Shown: one piece after another, positions 22,755 through 33,735 of the stretch
Position numbering within the stretch: the first letter of the stretch is position 1
Layout of the letters: each line of letters opens with the position of its first letter
NCBI GenBank assembly: GCA_963277665.1
Contig: OY728130.1
Coordinates: 1,362,376,393-1,362,440,392 of the forward strand
DNA length: 64,000 nt
Origin: Viscum album
Taxonomy: Eukaryota > Streptophyta > Magnoliopsida > Santalales > Viscaceae
Direction of reading: 5' to 3'
Made by a program: the position numbers and the translations under genes
The notes under the pieces: generated by a model
What the model saw: only the letters and a program-made list of their open reading frames with translations
Database searches by the model: none
What the model was told of the DNA's origin: nothing

Positions 22755-23950
22755 ATGCCTCCAAGACGTCCTCCAGTTGTACGTCTGTTGTCAGGCAGTG
22801 ATCAGATGCTAGATATGGCTGATCAGGGACTTTATGCCAATCCTCCAGTCGAGCCAGCCTTGGTACTGACTGTCATACCAGTTGCAGGCACTGATGTGCA
22901 ATTTAGGGAGGACTTCCTGAGGATGATGCAGACATTCCCGGGAGCAACACCTCCTTCCCCATTGATGGCTAAGTTGATGTGTGTTTTCAAACAATAGAAT
23001 CATCCTACTTTTTCTGAGGATGGAGGACCTTAGGCTACAGAGTCATAGATAGAGGACACACTAACCATCTTTGAGCACATAGAGATCCCTCCAACGAATT
23101 GGGTAAATCTAGCTACTAATATGCTCTGAAACACCACCAAGATGTGGTGGGAGGTGATTTCAGGGTCAGGGCGTCAGCAGGATATGTCTTGGGACAATTT
23201 TCGACGCACCTTCTATGACTACTTCTATCCAGAGACCCTGAGGGCCGATCGAGACCGGGAGTTTTTGAGTCTGCAGTAGGGTACTCTCTCTGTTATGGAG
23301 TACTTGTCTCGCTTCACTGAGCTGCAACGTTTAACTCTGATCCCAGCATGTGATGATTTTTTTCTTTATAGGAAGTTTGAGGATGGTATCAGGTAGGAGA
23401 TCCATTCCCAGGTGAATATCTTCCAGTTGACTACAATATCCTCCATCGACAACTAGGCGCTGATCACTAAGCGTAATCTGAGGGATTCTGGAGCAGTGAG
23501 CCAGGGCGGTTCGTCATCCAGAGCTGGTGTTCCTCCTACGGACAGTATGAAGTGTCATAGAGAGTCTTATCAAGGAGATCGAGGTTCACAGGATGCATCT
23601 TCTGGTAGCCAGGTTGTATACTACTAGTGCGGTAGGAGTGGGCATACTAGGCCTTAGTGCCAGTGGGATCTGATGGAGTGCTGGACTTGTGGAAAGATGG
23701 GCCATCTTCAGCATTTCTATCACATCTTCTCACCTTCATCTAGTTGTAGGGGTTCCTCTATGACCCCGCATTCTGGAGATGCTTCTCCAGTTTCCCACCC
23801 GTCAGAGAACTGGAGATCTTCTGGCTATTCAGGCTGAGGTGGAGGTCACGGTCGTGGTGGTCAGTCACCAGGTCATCAACGACAGTAGAGTGGATCAGCT
23901 CAGAGCAGTCAGCCAGGGGCACAAGGTTGCGGTGCAGGCCAATCTTTCAT
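22755..23950 (+). pseudogene. gag: Gag portion of element C
   Basis: Capsid-nucleocapsid region. The retrotransposon-gag domain is marked by KMWWEVIS, NFRRTFYDYFYPETLRADRD and EFLSL near 23140-23280. The tail has two decayed zinc knuckles: one with its leading codons YY-stop-CGRSGHTRP (stop at 23625) and CWTCGKMGHLQHFY near 23680, whose last Cys is Tyr. Stops occur at 22995, 23127 and several later sites. A Gly/Ser/Gln-rich linker leads to the protease. The stop at 23127-23129 (TGA) is at the same codon as one in element D (60737-60739). Confidence 0.88.
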
Positions 23951-23951
23951 C

Positions 23952-24340
23952 GTGGAGCAGACCTATCAAGTGGAGGATCTCAAACCTTCTACAGTTCAAG
24001 GTATGATATTAGTAGCTTCAGTTTTATCTTCAGCCGTTTCCGATACTGGTGCTTCCCATAGATTTCTCTCTGTTGCGGTTGTGGAGAGCCTTGGGCTCTG
24101 TATCTTTTTGTCTGTCAACTTGTTGACTCTTGACATACCATTGGGAACGAGGACATCTAGCGTACGTCAGTGCAGAGGGTTCCCTCTTGAGGTTGCGGGG
24201 TGCCATTTCTTATGGGACCTCCATGTCCTAGAAATGATGGGCTATGACGTCATTCTCGGTATGGACTGGTTCGTTCCCTTTCAGGCAGTCACTGATTGCT
24301 ATCACCGTATGGTGGGTTTCGTATCACCAGAGGGAGGATC
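23952..24340 (+). pseudogene. Aspartic protease domain of element C
   Basis: Retropepsin-like protease that would cleave the polyprotein. The active-site motif DTGAS is at 24042-24056, followed by HRFLS. The later [11 protein letters not shown] segment is the conserved second half (ILGMDW). This part lies in the longest surviving open stretch (23952-24761) and has no internal stop, so its catalytic Asp is intact. Confidence 0.9.
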
Positions 24341-24499
24341 ATTCCTTCATAGAGTCAAGTTGGAAGTTCATGTGGGTAGAGCTGGAACAGAGCATCATGG
24401 GCTAGGGGAAGTTACATCCCAGATTTCCAGTCTTTATCTAGATGACCAGGAGACTTCACAGTTAGACTTTCCTCCAGTGGTGAATCATTTCAAGGATGT

Positions 24500-25240
24500 C
24501 TTTCAAGTGGAATTTTCAGGTTTACCTTCAGAGCGTGAGGTAGACTTATTGATTGAGCTCATGATAGGAGAAGCTCCAGTGTACATTCCTCCTTATAGGA
24601 TGGCTACACCTGAGTTGCAGGAGCTCAAGAAGCAATTGGGGGATCTGCAGGCAAGGGGTTTCATCCGACCCAGTACCTCCCGTTGGGGTTCACCTATCCT
24701 GTTTGCAAAGAAGGCAGATGGTACCCTTCGACTTTGTGTGGATTATCGGAAGTTGAACTAATTGACGGTCAAGAACCGATATCCCTTGCCGAGGATCGAT
24801 GACCTCTTTAATCAGCTTTGAGGTGCCTAGGTGTTCTAGAAGATCAACTTTTGGTCCGGTTATCATCAGTTGTACATTAGACCATCAGATATACCTCTGA
24901 CAGTTTTCAGGAGCAGGTATGGTATTTATGAGTATACAGTCATGTCGTTCGGTCTTACGAACGCGCCTGCATACTTCATGGCACTGATGAACCGAGTGTT
25001 CCATCCGTACTTGGACTCCTTTGTCATGGTCTTCGTGGACGATATCTTTGTTTACTCTCACACATGACATGACCATGCCACACATCTTGAGATCGTTCTG
25101 AGTACACTAAGAGAGCATCGGCTGTATGCTAAACTCTCAAAGTGCAACTTTTGGATGGATCATATTCATTTCCTGGGTCATGTTATCTCAGAGACAAGGG
25201 TGTCAGTGGACCCAGAGAAAGTGAGAGTTGTAGTTTCCTA
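24500..25240 (+). pseudogene. Reverse transcriptase domain of element C
   Basis: RNA-dependent DNA polymerase. Visible blocks in order: [66 protein letters not shown] and the catalytic FVDD at 25032-25043. Stops fall after YRKLN and in the stretch 24815-24845 (three close together), and TGA follows VYSHT where D has CGA. The catalytic aspartates are retained but the chain is broken. Confidence 0.92.
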
Positions 25241-25259
25241 GGAGAAACTGAAGTATCTC

Positions 25260-25870
25260 ATTGAGGTGTGGAGTTTCATAGGGCTGGCCGGATACTACAG
25301 ACACTTCATTCAGGACTTCTCGTGCCTAGCAGCACCATTGATAGGTCTGACCAAGAATGGGGAGAAGTTTTTATTGTCAAATTCTTGTGAGTCATCCTTT
25401 CAAGAGATGAAAGGGAGGTTGACGTCAGCACCGATACTAGTCTTTCCAGAGCCGAGAAAGTTCTACACTGTTTACTGTGATGCTTTGGGTATTGGGCGAG
25501 GATCCATGCTTATGCAAGAAGATGGGTTCATTGCTTACAGGTCTCAGTAGTTGAGGCCACATGAGAGGAACTACCCGACGCACGATCTAGAGTTGGCATC
25601 AATTTTGCACGCCTTACACTATTGGAGACACTATCTTCTGGGATAACACTTTGTGGTTTTCACTGACCATAAGAGTCTCAAGTATATCTTTACCCAGCAC
25701 GATCTGAATCAGACACAGCATAGGTGGGTCGAGTATCTTCAGTCCTTTAACTTTGAGCTCGCCTATACAATGGGAAAGGGCAATGAAGTGGCTGATGTGT
25801 TGAGCAGAAAAACTCAGATTCAGGTAGTTCAGGAGGCCAGTAGTGAGTGGTAGCTTATGGATCTGTTCTA
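25260..25870 (+). pseudogene. Connection and RNase H domain of element C
   Basis: Begins with IGLAGYYRHFIQDFS. The RNase H core follows from FYTVYCDALGIGRG (first acidic residue) through [16 protein letters not shown] and [11 protein letters not shown] to GKGNEVADVLSRK. Stops interrupt it, one (TAG) at the codon where D reads CAG before L-RPHERNY. It would degrade the RNA of RNA-DNA hybrids during replication. Confidence 0.9.
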
Positions 25871-25929
25871 TGAGATGTATCTGGAGGTGCACGATAGGAA
25901 GGGAAAAATTTTCCTATCTTCTGTAGCTG

Positions 25930-26850
25930 TTACCTCTTCAATTCTGATCGGGTGTGGATTAGGCGGCTATTAGTTTCAGAGGACTTGGTCACGTGAGAGA
26001 GTGTGTCAGGAAGAAACCTTCTTCCTAGATGGACAATAGGTGAGGATGAGATCTTGCGTTTCCATGGACGCGTATGGGTGCCATCAGACATACACGAGAA
26101 GCTGATGTGGGATTTTCATTCCACAGTTTTGGCAGTACATCCTGGCGTCACCCAGATGTATCAGGATCTTCATCGCCAGTACTGGTGGCCAGGTATGAAG
26201 AAGGATGTTTCTGGTTTTGTCATGAGATGTTCTATTTGTCAATAGGTGAAATCAGAGCATCAGCGACCAGTAGGGCTTTTACAGCAGTTACCCATTCTAG
26301 AGTGGAAGTGGAACTTTGTTGCGATGGACTTCATGACCAGGTTACTGAAGTCAACTAAGAGAAGTGATGTTGTTTGGGTCTTCGTTGATAGGCTTATGAA
26401 GGTAGCAAACTTCTTACCGATCAAGGAAACCTTCAGTGTTGATTATCTGGGACATTTGTACATCCGAAAGATTGTATGTCTACATGGAGTTCCACACCCC
26501 CATTATTTCAGACATGGATGCACGCATTACCTCTCGGTTCTGGCAGGGACTTCAGAAGGATTTGGGTACACAGGTACTTTTGAGTACAACATACCACCCC
26601 CAGACTGATGTCCAGTCCGAGCGCACAATCCAGGTGCTTGAGGATATGATCCGAGCTTTCATTTTAGACTTTGGCGGTTCTTGAGAGATGCATATACCAC
26701 TTATGGAGTTCGCCTACAAAAATAGTTATCAGGAGACCATTTATATGGCACTAAATGAGGCTCTGTACGGTAGGCCATGCTGATCACCCTTATGCTGGCT
26801 GGAGGCAGTAGAGGCAGCTTTGTTGGGACCTCATCTTGTATAGGAGACCT
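25930..26850 (+). pseudogene. Integrase domain of element C, two frameshifts
   Basis: The HHCC zinc-binding part (VHPGVTQMYQDLH ... MRCSIC) lies at about 26130-26240. The catalytic core has WNFVAMDFMT (first Asp), [10 protein letters not shown] (second Asp) and [12 protein letters not shown] (Glu), so all three DDE residues can still be read. The frame is shifted between about 25940 and 26500. A TAG directly after the CSICQ segment coincides with one in element D. Downstream residues (LEALYGRPC region and LLGPHLV) carry further stops. Confidence 0.9.
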
Positions 26851-27386
26851 CTGAGCAGATAGAGCTGTTTCAAAAGAGGATGGCTACAGCATAGTCTTGA
26901 CAGAAGTCTTATGCTAATCAGAAAAGTCGACCTCTGATGTTTGTGGTTGGAGATCAGGTTTTCCTATGTGTCGCACCGAGGTTGGGACATAAGAGGATTC
27001 GGAGACACGGTAATCTTTCACCGTGATACATCAGACCATTTGAGGTATTGGAGAGAGTTGGGCCGGTTGCCAATTGGTTGCAACTACCTCAGAGGTACCA
27101 GGTGATGCACGACGTTTTCCAAGTCTCTCGGCTCTAACGTTACTTTTCAGACCCGTCTCATGTCTTTCAGCCCGAGGAGGGTGAGCTTGAAGAAGATGTG
27201 TTGTTTGAAGAGCATCCTATCTGGATTATCAATCGTAGTTCAAAGGTTTTCTGAGGCCGGTCTGTTCCTCTGGTATGAGTGTTATGGCAGCAAGAGCGAG
27301 TACAGGACGAGACTTGGTAGAGGGAGGCCAAGATTCGATCGTCGTGGCTGGAGCTGTTCACGATTTCTTCTTCTACGCACATCTAA
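26850..27386 (+). pseudogene. Integrase C-terminus and chromodomain-like tail of element C
   Basis: After the GPF/Y-type region (FEVLERVGPVA, MHDVFQVSRL, DPSHVFQPEEGEL) the tail reads HPIWIINRSSKVF, then VPLV, stop, VLWQQERVQDETW, stop, and ends EAKIRSSWLELFT before TAA at 27384. This layout matches the chromodomain-like tail of Tekay/Del elements, thought to target integration to heterochromatin. Overlapping plus open stretches at 27160-27469 are in other frames. Confidence 0.82.
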
Positions 27387-27410
27387 TGAAATTTGGGGAT
27401 GAAATTCTTT

Positions 27411-27423
27411 ATGGGGGGAAGTT
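27411..27423 (+). other. Polypurine tract of element C
   Basis: ATGGGGGGAAGTT directly before the TGTAAGAACCC start of the 3' LTR. Element D has nearly the same tract at 52069-52081 in reverse. Confidence 0.88.
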
Positions 27424-29629
27424 TGTAAGAACCCGGATCTTCATTTCAGGTATGTCTTTCCTTTTTTGATGTTTTTGATATTTTTTGGAGTTTTTGGAAA
27501 TTTTTGATGTACACACCATGTACTTTATAAGTACACGTCGTGTACTCCTTTCCCGCTCGAATCCGTGTGCAGGATGTGTCCGGACCACACACACGGTGTG
27601 TAGGGGTGACATGGAGGCCGATTTTGGTGGAGTACAGAAAAACCCACTATATGCCGTGTACTTTAAAAATACACGCTATGTAATTCTCTTTTTTTCACTA
27701 AACAGACCGGGGTCACGCCTAATCTCCATAATCATCTTCTTCTAGGTCTGGTTAGACCAGGAGATGCCATACGGCCGCGAAACTTATCCGGATTCCCAAG
27801 CCTCCATCCATTCTCTGATTCAAGCTATGTCGATTGTGTTGGAAGCGCAGCAGTGAGTTCTTCCTTCTGCTTGAGCCTTGTTTTCCAATTCTTCCTCCTT
27901 CTCAAGTTATCTAAGGTTGAATGTTTTGCACGTTTTCTCAGATCTACGACATTCTAGGGACAATAAATCCTCATGGTTCAAGTATATCGATCTCCTAGGA
28001 TCGAGGTATGTGGTTTGTGCCTTAATGATCAAAGTCTCTGAGTTTATGTGTGAATTCATACCAATACCTGTGAACGGGGTATTGCGTGTTACCCCTTTTT
28101 TCAATCATTATTTTTCTGCCTTGCTTATATGCTTGTTTAGAGGTAATTAGACCATGTTAGAGGATAACATACTATGCTTGGATGTATTTTCCCTTGCTTT
28201 ATTCTATTTATGACCTTTGGGTCCCGTTTTCCTTTAGCTGCTATACCTGTTTTCATGCCTTGCAGATGTAGGTTGAAGTGAAACCTATGAAATGCTTGTT
28301 GCCTTGGAGACTGTTTAGCTAAGTATCTCTATAGGTGTACTTTAGTTAGCCAAGTATATTTATAGGTGTAATTTGTCCTTATACCATTATTATGCACCGA
28401 TTGTCATGGGGTTGAGAGAACCTGGTGCTATAGACTATAAGGGATAGACCGAGTGATCTTCCCAAAGAGTCTTAGACATTATAGACTTCAGGGGATGGAC
28501 CGAGTGAGCTCCCAGAGAGTATTGGATAATATATAATACAAGAGGGTAGATCGAGTGAGATTCCTCATAGAGTCTTTCCTTGTTTGAATCTCTTTTAGAA
28601 CCTTCCTAGTCTAGAGGAGGAATTGAGCGAGTGGGCTTCCTCAAATATTCTGTGGTATACCTAAGGCTATTGGAGGAATTGACAGAGATAGCTTCCTCAG
28701 AGAGTCTCTAGACCTTGGGGATAAGAGGGTTAGACCACGTGATCTTCCTCAAGAGAGTCCCTAACTACCCTAGACTATAAGGGGAATTGACCGAGTGATC
28801 TTCCCAAGAGAGTCTCAAAAATGTGTATGACCAAGACAGAGGGGTTAGGCAGAGTGTACTGCCCAGAGGGTTGTGGTACTTCTTGGATAGGACCAGAGGG
28901 GATACCTGCGAGTACTTCCTAGAGGTTTTCCGGCTTATTAGCTATTTGTTTCACTACTCTTGATAAGTGGTGGATTGTTTTCTGCTATGTATCATCCTGT
29001 TTTACTACTTACTATTACTGCCTATTGCTTGCTGTTGCTGTTTACTGGTTATTGTACTTTTACCTGCCATATACTCACTCACTGTTAGGCACAAATATTC
29101 GGGTGAATGCCTACTAGTATTTTATCTCACACCCTATTTGGGTCATGCTTTTGGTCCCAATAAGACTATGTTGTTTTAGGTATAGAAAATGGAAAGAACC
29201 CTTCGACTTCTGGAACTTGATTGCTTGGAGTAGGAGAGCATGGGAGCAAGCTTTGGCTTGCGATGCTGAGGAGCTTTTTACTTTTCTTTTGGCCTTGTTT
29301 TGGAACTAAAGTGTTTTCCATCATTGGGACTTGTTTGGATGATTTCCTAGTTATGTATCATGAATCATTTCATACATATACATATGTTCTCTAGTTTATT
29401 TATTTAGGCTTTCGCTATTTATATTTTTGATTATTACTGCTTCCGCTATTGCATGTTAATTTTTCTCCCGCTGTGTACTCTGCCAATTAGGGCATAGTTT
29501 CCCCACTATCACACCCAAGGCCCTCGCTGCTAGTTGGAGTCCTCTAGTGTTTGGGGAAATACGCTTGGGGCTATGTGACCAACTGGGTACGGGGTGCCTC
29601 TAGGTGGCTTCTGGAACCGGGATGTAACA
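27424..29629 (+). repeat. 3' LTR of element C
   Basis: Starts TGTAAGAACCC and ends ACCGGGATGTAACA. It differs from 19060-21267 by many scattered substitutions and small indels (my eye estimate for the first 270 bp is near one in ten), so insertion is old. It contains the ~55-bp array at about 28425-28935. Confidence 0.92.
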
Positions 29630-29634
29630 ACTAT
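29630..29634. repeat. Target-site duplication, right copy (element C)
   Basis: ACTAT, identical to 19055-19059. Confidence 0.92.
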
Positions 29635-31720
29635 TTCTCTAAATTGGGAGATATAATGAAAAGAAGTAAAACTTTGGTGTTGGTGATGTGTATGAGCACA
29701 AGTGGACAAAGAATAATGTAAATGATCTTTTTTCATAGTTGATAACTTCATATTTTTACCTCTTTTAGTGTGGTAGAAAATTTATATTGAAACTAAAAAC
29801 CTACCAAAATCACTAAAGATTGCTTACAAATAAATATATCTATTATGAATAACAACAATGAATACCAATAGATTTCATTTCAAATTATTCCCATTTTTTA
29901 ATGTACATAGATGTATCTTTAATTTTTCTTAACTCCCGTCACAACAAGATATGAGTTTTCAGTTCCATGTGTAGTGCTTCCACTATCTCTCTCTATGTGG
30001 GGGTAGATTTGGTCTGTGAGTTCCTTACTATTGTGGATGTAAACTATATATAGGTGGTTGTAATTACCTACATTACCCTCACTAATTGGATAAATGTTTT
30101 TTTATTTTTCCAATATAGTTTCAACTCTAATTTTACTGAGAACTCGAAATAACTCAACCAAATAGTATTTTTAAATATACCCAAGTGTGATTATAAGATT
30201 AAACACTCACTACATTATTCAAATTCATATATTTCACAAGAAAATTCAATCTTTAATTGAATTACTAATTTATATAAAATCATACAAGACAAAATCTATA
30301 TATACTAAAAAATAAAAAATGTTAAAAAAATTGTAACATTTAAATTATAAACAAACTGAGACATGTTAATAAAAATATAGAAATATAGAGAATGAGAGAT
30401 GAAATAATAATGGTTTTCAAAACACTCTATTCAATTATCTGTATTAATGATGTATTTATCCCTCTTATATCCCTCCTATAGTTCAGTATTTGTTTTAATG
30501 AAATACCCCTCTTTCTTTAATGCCTTGAATCAATGACTCTTCCCATTAATTTTTTATTAAACATCCTCGACTACTTCCATGACATCATGCATTTTTACCA
30601 CATGATACTGAGTATACTATAAATAAATCCACCTGGATTGTAGAAATCCACCTTAATTTATTTTGGCACCTAGCACAATGAAATATTTATTCTCCCTCTC
30701 CCCATAATCTTAAATTTTTTTTCTTATTGGGGCCTTTTTAGAACTTGTATAGATAGTTAAAACAAGGATTTTTTTATCCACATGTATTATTGATCAAATC
30801 CAAGTGAAAATAAATCATGATGATCAGGTAAATCACTAGAAAGGGTGAGTAAATGATTAATAATTTCATTTATTTTTTCTTTTTTAATAACTTTTAATAC
30901 CTATTAGAGTAAAAATCAATTCTCTATTAAGAAGACCAACATGAATAAAAAAATTAGGAAGAAGAAAATTTATAAGGATCACTACTAAATAAGGGTAGAC
31001 AGTCCTAAGAAGCATCTATAAAAACATGGTAAAAAATCAACTAGAAATAATAATTTGAATTACATGAATTCTGGATAACCAAGAACATGCAATTCATTAC
31101 AGTAACCTAATGGTGAAGGTAAGTACCATATAGTAATGATAGTTTAATGAGTATTTTAACAATAAGAAAATATATTCTATGTTCATATTTCCACTATATT
31201 TATATTTTGATGCTTCCTTTTTTAGATCAAATAGGGGGTGTCATTTTTATCTCTTCAACTAATTTCACTATTATGAGAAATAATAACATTTTCTTCTCAA
31301 TTCAATATCTTTATTTTTTTGTACATAGAAAATATTCTCTGATTTTTTAAAAGTATCAATAGTATGTTAATTATACCTTACCTACAAATATATATTCATT
31401 GAATATTAATGATATTATTTTTTAGAAAATTATTATGGAAACACTCATATTTTGGGAAATGATAAATACTCCTATTTAAACTGGTCAGAATTATTTAAAA
31501 TTGATCCAAGTATTCTATTAAAATATATCTATGAAATAGATTTTAAATTCTAAACCATTATTTGAATATATAAAACCACATATTTTAAAAAATGCATAGA
31601 TTTTATTTTTCTTCTTATATATCCACATCAATGGAAATATATATCTCTTATAGAGAGATTTTATGCTTATAGTTAATAAAAAACATGTCTCCACCGCATC
31701 ACCTTCGGTCTTAATCTCAG
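29635..31720. other. AT-rich spacer, nothing identified
   Basis: Continuation of the sequence into which C inserted (its other side ends at 19054). Strongly AT-rich, with only short chance open stretches such as 31147-31350. No repeat, RNA gene or retroelement motif was recognised. Confidence 0.6.
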
Positions 31721-32297
31721 ACCTTATATAAGGATCCAGCCATAAACAAATATTATTCTAGGATTTTTTGAACCAGAATTCACATTAAATGATTTATTAT
31801 GTTTAGAGTTTTATTGAATTAAGAAAAAACTCTTACATAGTAAAGTCATACATTACAAGTGGAAACTTTACTCATTATTGTTTTTTTCACCAAGGGAAAT
31901 CCTTTTTAAAATAAAACATGATTTATTATCAAGATACAACTTCAATACTTTCCTCATGGAATATTCATTACCATTACCATTATTAAGACCACTAGAAAAC
32001 ATTTTAAAACATTGGATGAGCACAAAATTTTAGTAGTGGACCTAAAAAAACTAATAGTATAATTAAAAAATGGTAACCCATTTAACGTTATTTGAGTGCA
32101 TGAAACAAAACATTTTTACATGAATAAAAATCATTCTTTCTTCTCATTGAAAGATATTAAAACCAATATAAAGCAATTAAAACTACTTTATGTGACTTAT
32201 TGCATCATATACATAAAAACCTTTCTAAAATAATCCAATTGAATTAAATATATGATAAAATTATAAATTAGTGTTCTATAATTATGATCACCATTCA

Positions 32298-32530
32298 TAT
32301 AAGCTATATCAGGCTCACCTGTGAGCTATAATGGGGATGAAACATTCATTTAATCAATAATGGGATCACCTATGAGGGGCAATGGGTCTTATCGATCCAT
32401 AGAAGCAATAACTGGATAAGTTGTGAGATACAGTGGGGATTAATACTTCATATAAGCTATAACGGGCTCACCCATGTAGTAAAATTGGGCTCAAGCCTTC
32501 CTATAAGCTGTGTCAGATTAACCCATTTCA
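32298..32530. repeat. 51-bp tandem array in the left LTR of element B
   Basis: Units starting like ATAAGCTAT are at about 32299, 32351, 32401, 32452 and 32503 (spacing 50-52). The core is GGGCTCACCTGTGAGCTATAA, which contains the inverted pair GCTCAC/GTGAGC. Element A has only one related unit near 2997-3015 (GAGCTATAGTGGGCTCCACC). Confidence 0.78.
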
Positions 32531-33513
32531 TATAATGATCATGTACAATTTCATGAATAAAATAGGTTCATCACAAAACCTTTTTGAAAAATTCATCAAA
32601 TACCATAAGAATAACATTTACATATAAAAATACAATTTTCATTTAAGAACCCATTTTCAATTAAAACACACCCAAAAAAAGAAATAATGGATTTATTTTC
32701 ATGTTAAAAATTATTATGGATTATAGAGGAATCCATGTATCAAATAACGGTAATGGCGGTGGAGAAGTGTTTTTCGTCATATACATTAAAACAAAAATAT
32801 ATATTTTTTGTAAAGAAAGTAAAACACTTTGTATAACAATATTCCATTTTGAAAACATTGAATGAAATTAATGATAGGAATAAAATTTCATGTATAGTAC
32901 TTTTATATCCATATAAATAAATATTTAAATTAATATCACGATGAAAATATTTGATAATTAAATATTTAAACGTTCAAGGTGTGTCAAACCACATTGAACA
33001 TTTAAATCTTAATCTAGATGAATTTTTACATTTACGAAAACAATAAATAACCTTGTTATAGATAAAATATGGATTTTAAATTTCATTGTGGATTTCTATA
33101 TACATTTTAAAATATTAATGGTTTATATTATCAAGAAATTATTTAATGTAAGGTTATTGAGATGAAAAACTATACCTTGAGTCCAACTCATCACAAACAA
33201 TATATATATTCTTTAATAATAAACATATGTTAATTTTTAATTTCTTGATAAAATTTTGAATATTATTATTCCTTTTATATTACTTATTTCCATGGTATAA
33301 AAATTTCATAACTATTTATTTTTATATCGGATGTTTTGTTGATATTCATTACTTGAGTCGAAAATGAACTTATTTATGAAGTAAATTATCCCTGTGGCCA
33401 TAATTCAAACTTCTCCATAATATAATCCATGATTTAAATATCATATATATTTATTATATAAGTACTTATAAAAATATTTTAATATAATCTAAAACACCAT
33501 TCACGGATACTAT

Positions 33514-33735
33514 AGGTCGTACGTACACCTGAACGATATTTTTTAATTTATACTATCATAGAGAAAGAACGAACATTAAATGAAATGTATGTCAAAATGT
33601 ATAAATATATAATATAATTATTGTATAATTAATATTAATTTTATATAATATATGTTAACTAAAACATTCCTTAATAAATTCTATGTGATGTGTGAACGAA
33701 TCACATCATTTTGAAGAGGCGGTAGTCCACACATC
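33514..33735. promoter_or_regulatory. Diverged GTACGTAC motif pair in LTR of element B
   Basis: TCGTACGTACACCTGAACG at 33517-33535 and GAGGCGGTAGTCCACACATC near 33714 correspond to the two CGTACGTACG blocks of element A at the same spacing (about 190-200 bp). The second copy has lost the GTACGTAC core but keeps the flanking GGCGGTAGTCC. The right LTR has a better core at 39510-39527. Confidence 0.45.

Larger units (their letters stand above)
22755..27386 (+). pseudogene. gag-pol: Gag-pol polyprotein of element C, inactivated
   Basis: One polyprotein frame from ATG 22755 (MPPRRPPVVR) to TAA 27384-27386, about 1543 codons, normal for a chromovirus. Apart from stops the frame is continuous to about 25940, where one base seems lost. 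It returns to the original frame near 26500 after a one-base gain. Stops are mostly TAG or TGA where element D has CAG, CGA or TGG, for example at 23625, in the N-ALI segment near 23454 and after YSHT near 25065. That is the pattern of C-to-T change at methylated cytosines. The domains are listed separately. There is no Gag stop or frameshift signal between gag and pol, consistent with the single-ORF organisation of many chromoviruses. Confidence 0.93.
19060..29629 (+). mobile_element. Element C: full-length Ty3/gypsy retrotransposon, Tekay/Del-like
   Basis: The element is 10570 bp long on the plus strand, flanked by ACTAT duplications. LTRs are 19060-21267 (2208 bp) and 27424-29629 (2206 bp), and the interior is 6156 bp. 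Order: 5' LTR, primer site, a long leader with a ~92-bp tandem array, one gag-pol frame in the order Gag, protease, RT, RNase H, integrase, chromodomain-like tail, then purine tract and 3' LTR. Integrase after RNase H marks Ty3/gypsy. The C-terminal segment WIINRSSKV...VPLV.VLWQQ resembles the chromodomain-like tail of Tekay/Del chromoviruses. Many stops and two frameshifts make it inactive, and the LTRs differ visibly more than those of A. Element D is the same family in the opposite orientation. Confidence 0.93.

Noticed and set aside
23779..24006. 75-codon plus-strand open stretch in element C
   Set aside because: Out of frame with the gag-pol frame that carries the knuckle and DTGAS motifs on either side.
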